Assembly (NCBI GenBank): GCA_902362925.1
Contig: CABIYL010000007.1
DNA from: Pseudoflavonifractor sp902362925
Lineage (GTDB): Bacteria > Bacillota > Clostridia > Oscillospirales > Oscillospiraceae
Direction: 5' to 3' (one strand)
Length of the DNA: 64,000 bases
Positions 1 to 7,512 of this stretch are shown here, piece after piece. The position numbers were made by a program, and so were the translations under genes. The notes under the pieces were generated by a model, which saw only the letters and a program-made list of their open reading frames with translations, had not been told where the DNA came from and made no database searches. How positions within the stretch are numbered: position 1 is the first letter of the stretch; the number at the start of each line of letters is the position of its first letter.

Positions 1-45
1 TCTCTCCATCCCGGCGGCCAACACCGCAAAACGCAGAAAGCGGCA

Positions 46-74
46 TGCCGCCGGTCCGGACAGGACCGGCGGCA
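46..74 (-). terminator. Inverted repeat after the methyltransferase operon, possible terminator
   Basis: A 12-bp perfect stem (arms 46-57 and 63-74) with a 5-nt loop lies about 45 nt past the stop of the leftward methyltransferase-thioredoxin gene. In the leftward direction no strong U-tract follows, so this may be a weak terminator or only an mRNA 3'-end hairpin. Confidence 0.4.
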
Positions 75-119
75 CACCGCTTGCTGAATATTCGCCTTTT
101 CCAAACCGTCCGGCATCCG

Positions 120-1475
120 TTACAGCACTTCCCGAATCGCCTGCTCCAGCTCCTCCCTGCTGGGGATGAGGGAGGAGAATTTCAGCTTGCCGTTGATGTA
201 GATGCTGGGCAGATTCTTGACCCCCATCCTGATGCAGCGGGCGATGTTCTCCTTTTCGGTGAACTTGTACTCCACCATGTCAATGGCGTCGCCGAACTGC
301 TCCTTGGCCGCCACGGCGGCCCCCATCATGTAGGTGCAGGCCGCACAGGTGGCGCTGTCCAGGGTGAACACCTCCACAAGGGGCTTGGTCAGGTGCTCAT
401 AGTCGGGCAGCTCCACATCCATGTCAAAGGTGCCGGACATATAGTCCTCCACCATCTTGCGCACGCGCTCGGTCTCCAGCACTGCCTGGGCCACGCCGAT
501 GGCGTTCTCCACCGGCACCCCATAGGGCATGTCGCAGCCGGGTGCAACAATAAAGTTGCGGTACTCCGTCAGCTTGGCCAGCAGGTCCACCACGTACTTC
601 ATGTTGTCCTGCTGGGTGCCGTGGAGCATGACGGTGGTCAGGGGGATATTGCCGCCGATGGCCACATTGTACTTGTCGGTGGTGGCTTTGGCGGCAATGA
701 TGTCCACGTTCTCATCCACGAAGATGGAATCCGGGTTGGTCTGGCACATCACCTCGATATTGGGGGTGGCGTTGCCGCAGACAAAGAAGGAGGAGAACGC
801 GCCTTTGTAGCGGATGTAGTCAAACAGCGCGGTAAAGGGGGCGGAGAGGAACTGGGTAAAGTGGGCGCTGGAGATCTGGGACACCAGCGGGTCCACCACA
901 GCGATGACGTCCATGCCCGCATCCACATAGTAATCTATCATCCGCTTGCCGCACTCCATGCAGTAGCCCAGCAGCTCGGCCACATAGTCCTCTTCGTCGT
1001 ACATGTCCATCAGCAGGTTGTTGCCCCGGAGATGGAACGCCAGGGTAAAGGGGCCGCAGATCAGGCCGTACAGCGCGGTGGTGTCCCCCACTTCCTTCTT
1101 CATGCGGCGCATGGCGTTGAGCACGATGGGCAGCCGTCCCTGGTCCGGTCTGGGCAGCTTGCACCGGCAGGGCACGGTCATGGTGTCCGCCAGGGGGTGG
1201 CTGGACACGCTGGGGAGCGTTCCCTCTTTCCAGGTCAGCTCACAGCCCAGAAGCTCAGCCTCCAGCTGCAGGTCGAACATCACCGGCTGTCCGTCAGGTC
1301 TGTACAGACGATTTACCTCCAGCAGGGACTTGACCAGCGTGTCCTCATCGGTCAGCACCTGGGTGGCGTCTGCTCCAATCAGCAGTCCCGCATGGACCCC
1401 GGCAAAGGGCACCCAGGGGGCACGGGGTGTTTTCTCATGCCGCAGGGCGGCAAACAGCAGTTCTTTGGGCGTCAT
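120..1475 (-). CDS. Uroporphyrinogen decarboxylase-like (MtaA/CmuA-type) methyltransferase with C-terminal thioredoxin-like domain
   Basis: The 451-residue product has two parts. Residues 1 to about 345 are a UroD-like TIM barrel of the kind used by corrinoid-dependent methyltransferases. Residues about 362-451 look like a thioredoxin fold with a CxxC motif (CAAC, 377-380) and a cis-proline segment (NLPS, about 421-424). Zinc-dependent MtaA-type enzymes bind metal with HxC plus a distal Cys. Here the HxCG position reads FVCG (231-234), so the His is missing while Cys233 and the distal Cys314 (APGCDMP) remain. The start is the ATG preceded by a GAGGTG site; a longer upstream frame has no such support. 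It is the last gene of a three-gene leftward operon behind a corrinoid protein, so a role in methyl transfer to or from a corrinoid is likely. The substrate is unknown. True heme-pathway uroporphyrinogen decarboxylase is unlikely given this context and the extra domain. Confidence 0.8.
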   Translation of the reverse strand: MTPKELLFAALRHEKTPRAPWVPFAGVHAGLLIGADATQVLTDEDTLVKSLLEVNRLYRPDGQPVMFDLQLEAELLGCELTWKEGTLPSVSSHPLADTMTVPCRCKLPRPDQGRLPIVLNAMRRMKKEVGDTTALYGLICGPFTLAFHLRGNNLLMDMYDEEDYVAELLGYCMECGKRMIDYYVDAGMDVIAVVDPLVSQISSAHFTQFLSAPFTALFDYIRYKGAFSSFFVCGNATPNIEVMCQTNPDSIFVDENVDIIAAKATTDKYNVAIGGNIPLTTVMLHGTQQDNMKYVVDLLAKLTEYRNFIVAPGCDMPYGVPVENAIGVAQAVLETERVRKMVEDYMSGTFDMDVELPDYEHLTKPLVEVFTLDSATCAACTYMMGAAVAAKEQFGDAIDMVEYKFTEKENIARCIRMGVKNLPSIYINGKLKFSSLIPSREELEQAIREVL

Positions 1476-1530
1476 TTGCTCTGCACACCTCTTCTTTCTC
1501 CAAATGATTGTCGGTCCGGTTATGTACTGA

Positions 1531-2172
1531 TTAGCAGCTCCCGGAGCACAGCGCCACGGCGGTATCCGCTGCGGTGGCCCCGTCCGGCGTGTACTTGTCC
1601 GCGCCAATCTGCTGGCAGAACGCCTCGGTCACGGGCGCTCCGCCTATCATGATTTTCACCTGGTCCCGGATTCCGGCGGCCTCGGCGGCCTTGACCACGT
1701 CGCCCATCACCGACATGGTTGTGGTCAGCAGGGCGGAGCAGCAGATGATCTGGCAGCCCTCGTTCTTCGCCGTCTCCACATAGGTCTCAGGTGCCACGTC
1801 CACGCCCAGGTCGATGACCTCAAGGCCCTTGCCCTCCATCATCATCTTCACAAGGTTCTTGCCGATGTCGTGCAGGTCACCCCGGACGGTGCCGATGCAC
1901 ACCTTGCCGCTGGCCTTTACCCCGTTTTCCATCAACAGCGGCTTGAGCAGCTCGGAGCCCGCGTTCATGGCACGGGCCGCCACCAGCACCTCGGGCACGA
2001 AGATCTCGTTGTTCTTGAACTTCTCGCCGATGACGGACATGCCGCTGAGCAGGCCCTCTTCCAGTATCTGCTGTGCGGGAATCCCCTGGTCGATGGCCTG
2101 CTGTACCAGCTCCTTCACGATTTTCGCTTTGCCGCGCTGCATGTTCTCAGAAATATCAGTCAGAATGCTCAT
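1531..2172 (-). CDS. Corrinoid (B12-binding) methyl carrier protein, MtaC/MtbC type
   Basis: This 213-residue protein carries a methyl group on a bound corrinoid between two methyltransferases. It has the usual two-domain layout: an N-terminal four-helix cap (about 1-88) and a C-terminal Rossmann-type B12 domain. The cobalt-ligating histidine motif is DLHDIG (99-104, His101). The SxL motif (SAL, 146-148) and a GG turn near 177-178 complete the B12 signature. The chosen ATG has GGAGGAG six bases upstream; an in-frame start five codons earlier would place that site inside the coding region. It sits between two UroD-like methyltransferases on the same strand, the standard arrangement of a three-component methyl transfer system. 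The methyl donor cannot be told from this protein. Confidence 0.93.
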   Translation of the reverse strand: MSILTDISENMQRGKAKIVKELVQQAIDQGIPAQQILEEGLLSGMSVIGEKFKNNEIFVPEVLVAARAMNAGSELLKPLLMENGVKASGKVCIGTVRGDLHDIGKNLVKMMMEGKGLEVIDLGVDVAPETYVETAKNEGCQIICCSALLTTTMSVMGDVVKAAEAAGIRDQVKIMIGGAPVTEAFCQQIGADKYTPDGATAADTAVALCSGSC

Positions 2173-2205
2173 GGTTCTCTCCTCCAAATCAACAGTGATG
2201 CGCTT

Positions 2206-3282
2206 TCACCCGGCGGGGTGGTACTCGCTGCACGCCTCCACATAGGCCCGGATGTTCTCCCAGGGCACCTCGGGCTCCAGCAGATGGGTGGGCGCCACAA
2301 AGAGGCCGCCCTTGGGTCCCGCAATGTCCAGATGCTTCTTGACCACAGCTTTCACCTCTTCCGGTGTACCGAAGGGCATCACGCTCTGGGTACCCACTGT
2401 CCCGTGGAATGCAACCTGGTCGCCGTACTTCTCAAAAATCTCCCCAAAATCCATGCACTCAGGCTGGATGGGGTTGAGCACGTCAATTCCGGCCTCAATC
2501 AGGTGGGGAATCAGTGGCTCCACATAGCCGCAGGAGTGGTAAAACACAATGATGTTGGGATTGATGGCCTTGGCCGCGTCGATGACCCGCTTCAGACGGG
2601 GCTTGAGCCAGGTGACATACATCTCCTCGCTCATCATCAGGCTCTGCTGCATGCCCACGTCATCCCCCAGGTAGAGGATGTCCACGCCCGCTTCCGCGTA
2701 CAGCTTCGCTCTCTGGACAGACATCTCCGTGACCCGGTCCAGAATGGCCTCCGCCATCTCTTCATCGCACATCATGTCCATCATCAGCGGCTCCATGCCC
2801 CGGATGTACCAGGACGTCTCCCAGACAGTGCACTGCATATTGCCCACCGAGGCAAGCCCACGGGCGTGAAGCGCATCGGCATACTCCCGCAGGTTGGGGT
2901 TTTTCTCTTTGGAGTAGGTTGGCAGCGGATACTCCTCCAGCACATCTACGGACTCGGCCTCCCGCAGGGGGCAGAACATCTGGGTCATGTGCATGGAGGT
3001 AGGCGTGGCCCGGTGGCCTACCCCCCACTCGTCCAGCTCCTCGCACTGGATATGGTTCTGTTCCGCGTGGTAGGGCAGAAAACGGCTCCGGTCATCGTCA
3101 TCCGGAATCAGGTCGGGAAGCCGGCGCCACGGCATGGAGAAGTAATCCATGTAATCCACGTCTTCTCCCACATCTTTATGGAACTGCTCCTCCAGACTCC
3201 GGCACAGGAAAAACTCACAGGGCACCCAATCATAGCCCTGCTTTCTAAGCAGCCCCAGCAAATTCTCTCTCGGTGTCTTCAT
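2206..3282 (-). CDS. Uroporphyrinogen decarboxylase-like corrinoid methyltransferase
   Basis: A 358-residue single-domain UroD-like barrel and the first gene of the leftward cassette. It keeps the HxCG metal motif (HSCG, 249-252), and where MtaA-type enzymes have a distal Cys it has His333 (APTHLLEPEVP). Proteins of this type remove methyl groups from methoxy- or N-methyl compounds and load them on the partner corrinoid protein encoded 33 bases downstream. The two UroD-like proteins of the operon therefore differ in their metal sites, and one may be the substrate-side and the other the acceptor-side enzyme. No tetrahydrofolate methyltransferase and no corrinoid reactivase is present in the window, so the set is incomplete here. 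An O-demethylase role is inference. Confidence 0.87.
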   Translation of the reverse strand: MKTPRENLLGLLRKQGYDWVPCEFFLCRSLEEQFHKDVGEDVDYMDYFSMPWRRLPDLIPDDDDRSRFLPYHAEQNHIQCEELDEWGVGHRATPTSMHMTQMFCPLREAESVDVLEEYPLPTYSKEKNPNLREYADALHARGLASVGNMQCTVWETSWYIRGMEPLMMDMMCDEEMAEAILDRVTEMSVQRAKLYAEAGVDILYLGDDVGMQQSLMMSEEMYVTWLKPRLKRVIDAAKAINPNIIVFYHSCGYVEPLIPHLIEAGIDVLNPIQPECMDFGEIFEKYGDQVAFHGTVGTQSVMPFGTPEEVKAVVKKHLDIAGPKGGLFVAPTHLLEPEVPWENIRAYVEACSEYHPAG

Positions 3283-3652
3283 ATTGTTTTCCTTCCCTGC
3301 GGCAGCTCCGCATTCTTTCTGGAAAAACTATATCATTGATTCCATTAGCACACTTCTATTAAACCGGCACAATTATCTTACTTTTTATATATTTTTGCAC
3401 TCATTTTTTGCTGTCCATGTCTGTCAGAGATTCCCTCTTTTTTTACTTTTGCTCTCTTCTTTTCTGTTTTTACTGCGTTTTCTCTCTATTTTATCAAATC
3501 ACAACACTTTTTACTTTATTTTTTGCCCATTAAATTTCTTTTGTCAGAAGAGGTTTTTTCTTTTTTCCTATTCCTTCAAAAGCTTTTTTGCTATAATACA
3601 GCAGAGCTTTCCATGCCCTGCGATTTGATTTCACTTGCTTGGAGGAATTCTG
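3283..3652. promoter_or_regulatory. AT-rich divergent control region between methyltransferase operon and AraC gene
   Basis: About 370 bp with no gene, far richer in A and T (long T and TTTTC tracts) than the GC-rich surroundings. It must hold the promoters of both flanking transcription units. On the plus strand a TATAAT at 3592-3597 is a good -10 for the AraC gene, but no convincing -35 lies 17 bp upstream. GGAGG at 3641-3645 is the ribosome binding site of that gene. No clear inverted repeat was found. Confidence 0.6.
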
Positions 3653-4516
3653 ATGGCTTCCGCGCTCAGCTGGCACTCCCCATCGAAGGAAAAGAAGCTT
3701 CTGGACAACGCATCCCTGCAGACTCTGCCGGTGGGATACCACTGCTCCACCCATCTGCACCGGACAATGGAGCTCTTCATCTGCCTCCAGGGCAAGCTGA
3801 CCTTCTCCGTGCTCAACCTGACGCAGACCATTCAGCCCGGCGAGTATGTTGTGATTTTTTCCAACACCCCACACAGCGCCGCTGTCTGTGAGGAGGACTG
3901 CACCCTCCTTCAGATACACTTTCACAGCCGCGTCCTTCTGGACATGCTCCCCCAGGTCAACCAGTCTGTCCTCTCCCTCCCCTTTATCCTGGAAATTATC
4001 CTTGGAAAGCGGAAATACTTCAAGGGTCAGAACACCGTCTTTCTCCAATCCTGCGTTGAGGGAATCCGTGCCGAGCTCTCCAATCCTCAGGAGTACTCTG
4101 ACGATATGCTCTATTTCTACATGGCCCAGCTGAGCATCTTGCTCTCCCGGGACATGCGGCTGTCAGCCAGCAACCGCCTGTATGAAAACCCCCACCTCAT
4201 CAACGCCACGCTGTACATTGATCAGCACTATATGGAGAAGCTCTACATCCAGGACATCGCCGACCATGTGAACATCTCGCCCCGCTACCTCAGCAAGCTC
4301 TTTGATGTCAATTTCGGAATGGGCGTAGCGGCCTATATCAATTTCGTCCGCATCGCCAAGTCAATTGAGCTGAAAGACGAGCACCCGGAATACCCCATGC
4401 TCTCCCTGGCGCTGGACACCGGCTTTTGCAGTCAGCAGCATTTCTCCAAAATCTTCAAGGAAGTGATGGGCGTCTCCCCTTCCAATTACTTCTCGCTTAT
4501 GCATCAGATTCAATAG
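3653..4516 (+). CDS. AraC family transcriptional regulator
   Basis: A 287-residue regulator. The first ~110 residues resemble the cupin-like ligand domain of AraC proteins (H-x-H near the start, then a PGEYVVIF turn). The last ~100 residues hold the paired helix-turn-helix region, with LYIQDIADHVNISPRYLSKL as first helix pair and FCSQQHFSKIFKEVMGVSP as second. The ATG at 3653 follows GGAGG by seven bases and is preferred over an upstream in-frame TTG. It is transcribed away from the corrinoid methyltransferase operon, which makes it the likely activator of that operon in response to the methylated substrate; this is inferred from position only. It converges on the other AraC gene across an assembly gap. 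Confidence 0.9.
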   Translation: MASALSWHSPSKEKKLLDNASLQTLPVGYHCSTHLHRTMELFICLQGKLTFSVLNLTQTIQPGEYVVIFSNTPHSAAVCEEDCTLLQIHFHSRVLLDMLPQVNQSVLSLPFILEIILGKRKYFKGQNTVFLQSCVEGIRAELSNPQEYSDDMLYFYMAQLSILLSRDMRLSASNRLYENPHLINATLYIDQHYMEKLYIQDIADHVNISPRYLSKLFDVNFGMGVAAYINFVRIAKSIELKDEHPEYPMLSLALDTGFCSQQHFSKIFKEVMGVSPSNYFSLMHQIQ

Positions 4517-4640
4517 CTGAAGCCAGCTGCAGGCGGCTGACTGGTTGAGGCAGCAGCACGGAATGTCTGGGAGTGCCTGCGGTATCAACGTTTTCCGGAC
4601 AGCAGACAACTTGTATTGGACACCCTTGCGGGCGGCTGTT

Positions 4641-4807
4641 NNNNNNNNNNNNNNNNNNNNNNNNNNNNNNNNNNNNNNNNNNNNNNNNNNNNNNNNNNNN
4701 NNNNNNNNNNNNNNNNNNNNNNNNNNNNNNNNNNNNNNNNNNNNNNNNNNNNNNNNNNNNNNNNNNNNNNNNNNNNNNNNNNNNNNNNNNNNNNNNNNNN
4801 NNNNNNN
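4641..4807. other. Assembly gap (167 N)
   Basis: A run of 167 N removes the end of the leftward AraC gene. The 124 bp between the rightward AraC stop (4516) and the gap contain nothing recognisable. The missing part of the leftward gene (about 30 codons of the second helix-turn-helix plus a stop) would fit inside the gap. Confidence 0.99.
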
Positions 4808-5912
4808 TGGAAAAGCCCAGGTGCTCAGCAATGGACTTTAGCGATTTGTCGGTGACTTCAAGCAGCCGCTTTGCCTCATCAATCTTCATCTGGGTGATGT
4901 ATGCGTTGACACTCATGCCTGTCTCCGCTTTGAAAACGGAGCAGAGATAGGTGCGGTTTCGGCTCAAATGCTCAGCCAGCTGCTCTGTTGTGATCCGTTC
5001 GTCGATATGCTGCAGAATATACAGTCGGGCGTCGCGAATCAGCTTTCGGCCGGATTCGCCGCATTGCAGTGCAGCAACCCGCTCGGCGAACTCTATGGTC
5101 ATCTGCATGGAGAGGCGCACCAGGCTCTCATAGCTGCTCATAAGCTCCGCTTTTTGAATGAATAAATCGCTTAATATAAAGGCGGTTTCCGTATCCATCC
5201 CGCCCCGGATGGCAGCACGGCTGGCCAGAGTCGCGGTGACAATCAACAGATTCTTCTGCTGGCGCAGGGTATCCTGCGCCATTTTCCCTGCCCGGCCCAC
5301 CGGAGCTATTCGGAACATCTTCTGCAGCTCATCGGGCCTGCCATGCTCAATATTGGACATCAGCTCCTGCTCCAGCTCGAACGTATTGTGATTGGCCACA
5401 TTTCCCTCGCTGACATTGGAGATCGCCGGCTTCCGCATTCTGGACACCGCTTCCGCATCCAGCTCGTTTGTCAGCAGGCTGCTGATTTCAATTTTCTCAT
5501 CATTGATGAAATACGCGAACGTACAGAGTATCTGCAAAAAATTCCGCAGAGGATAATTGGGAATGGCCCGCAGATAATTCAGCAGCTCCACAGACCGGCT
5601 CGGGGATTCACCCATGGACAGGAGAATCTCTCTGGCAGCCCGGTTATCCAGTGGAATCTGCGTCACCGGCCCGAGCATGAAGCTGATAGGCTCACTTTTT
5701 ACCCGAAACAGGCCGAAGAAGAGGAAGGAATCTGTCATGTAATAGCTGACGCTGGCCGGATTGCGGAAAATATTTTCCTCCTCCAGAATCGCCAAATCCG
5801 GCTTGAATTTATTGATGTGAAACAGCTTGATGAACTTTTCATTGCAGTATACACGCACTGGGATGCCTGAGAGATCCGCCAGCAGCATTGCCATGTATTC
5901 AAAATCAATCAT
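4808..5912 (-). CDS. AraC family regulator, 3' end lost in gap
   Basis: At least 368 residues are visible. A long N-terminal sensor part (about 1-290) has no cupin signature that I recognise; it may be a PAS-like or other ligand domain. It is followed by an AraC-type DNA-binding region: first helix pair around ITTEQLAEHLSRNRTYLCSV, then SLKSIAEHLGFS, where the sequence enters the N run. The gene is probably intact in the organism. The start ATG lies after a purine-rich GGGGATGGGAAG site. It diverges from the symporter and rhamnosidase operon, so it is the probable activator of rhamnoside use. A TTGCGA-17-TAATAT promoter reads into it. Confidence 0.87.
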
Positions 5913-5941
5913 CTTCCCATCCCCTTCAAAATTTATTTCAT

Positions 5942-5970
5942 ATATTACACTATATCAGACAAAATCGCAA
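5942..5970 (-). promoter_or_regulatory. Candidate sigma-A promoter of the second AraC gene
   Basis: On the minus strand TTGCGA (5965-5970) and TAATAT (5942-5947) are separated by 17 bp and lie about 30 bp upstream of the AraC start. The same short region must also hold the promoter of the divergent symporter operon. Confidence 0.45.
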
Positions 5971-6044
5971 CACAAGAGGGAGAAAAAATGTTAGGATATG
6001 GACAGTTTCTTGTGAATAATCACAAAATGAAAGGATGCGGGAAA

Positions 6045-7498
6045 ATGGCAAAGCAAACAGCATTGGGCAACCCGGCATTGGGGAGCAGGATCAGGGGCGA
6101 CCATGTGACCAGGAAGGAGAAGTGGTTGGGCTATTTGCTGGGACCCGCCGGCGCGCTGCTCCTGAACTCTGTACTGGCTTCCTATCTGAACGTGTACTAC
6201 ACGGACGTTTTGAAGCTGACCTCTGTTTGGGGCGGAGCCTTCCTGATGGTCTTCCTCATCGTTTCCAAAATCATTGACGCCATCACCAACGTCATCATGG
6301 GGCAGATTATTGACCGCACACGCACCAAGCAGGGCAAAGCCCGCCCCTGGCTGCTGCTGTCCGGCTTCCTTATGGCCATCACCGGGATTCTGTTGTTCGT
6401 TGTGCCCCAGGCCAATGAAACCGTAGAAGTGATTTGGGTCATGCTGTCGTACAATCTGTTCTACTCCTTTGCATATACAATCTACAACATGAGCCATTCC
6501 CTGATGGTGCCGCTGTCCACCCGGAATGTGACGGAGCGAGGACAGCTTTCCGTATTCAACAATATTGCAAGCGTGATGATTGGCGGCATGATTGTGGCGC
6601 TGGTGTTCCCCATGGTCATCATCCCCGCCCTTGGCGCAAACAAGAGCGCATGGATCTCCGCCATGAGCATTGTATCCCTGATTGCCCTGCCGCTGACGCT
6701 GGTGGAATACTACTACACCAAGGAGCGGATTACCGAGGAGTCCGCCGGAGGGGAAAAGGCCTCTGTGCCCTTTATGACCCAGCTCAAGGCGATTTTTACC
6801 GACAAATACTGGCTTCTGATGTTCTTCTACATTATCGTCTACAATTTTGGAAGTCAGCTCAAGAACATGGGCCTGGTGTATTACTGCAACTATGTCCTGG
6901 GCAGCTATAACGACGGCATCACGCAGACGCTGGTTTCCGCTCTGGGCGGCATCCCCATGGGCATCGGTATTTTCGCGGTGTGGCCCTTGGCGAAGAAGTT
7001 CGGTAAACGCAATGTGACGATGGCGGGCTTTGTGCTCTATGTGGCAGGCGGTCTCGTCTGTCTGGCCGCCCCCAAAAACATGGTGGTGGTGCTCATCGGC
7101 CAATTCATCAAGAATACCGGCGGTCTGCCCTGCGCCTATGTGTCAGCGCCCTGTTTGCGGATGTGCTGGACCATCTGGAATGGAAAAACGGCTTCCGCAG
7201 CGACGGCCTCTGCGCTTCCGTACAGTCCGTCGTTCTGACCGCCGCAGCGGGCTTTGTCAGCGGTGTGTTCAATATCCTTCTGGCAAAGACCGGGTATATC
7301 GCGCCTGTGTATGACGCCGCCACCGGCATCACCAACGCCTTTGTCCAGCCTATCGCGACCCAGAATGCGATTACATTCTGCTTTGTAGGTTTCGAAGTCA
7401 TCACCGGCATCATTTTAATCGCATTGCTGTTTGGTTTGAAAGTTGAAAAAACCATCGACCAGGAGCAGGCCGAAATCGAAGCGAGAAAAGCCAAATAA
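6045..7498 (+). CDS. GPH-family sugar:cation symporter (MelB-like), frameshifted
   Basis: A glycoside-pentoside-hexuronide type transporter of about 12 membrane segments that would import rhamnose or a rhamnoside together with a cation. The MelB-like start (TRKEKWLGYLLGPAG) and the signature segment DxLDHLEWKNGFRSDG are both visible, but in different frames. The first frame stops at 7238. The second frame resumes near 7145 and runs to 7498. Adding one T in GTGTCAGC near 7140-7144 restores YVFSALFADVLDHLE, so a single-base deletion separates the halves. It may be a sequencing error or a true mutation. ATG 6045 is chosen (AAAGGA upstream); ATG 5988 with AGGGAG is an alternative giving 19 more residues. 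It is the first gene of the rhamnoside operon, 14 bp before the rhamnosidase. Confidence 0.85.
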
Positions 7499-7512
7499 GG
7501 AGGCACTGATCG

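Noticed and set aside
120..1475. hemE (heme-pathway uroporphyrinogen decarboxylase)
   Set aside because: Operon with a corrinoid protein and a second UroD-like protein, and no other heme genes, point to methyl transfer.
4517..4640. Coding sequence or terminator between the two AraC genes
   Set aside because: Open frames here run into N residues and resemble nothing; short complementary pieces do not make a convincing stem with a T tract.
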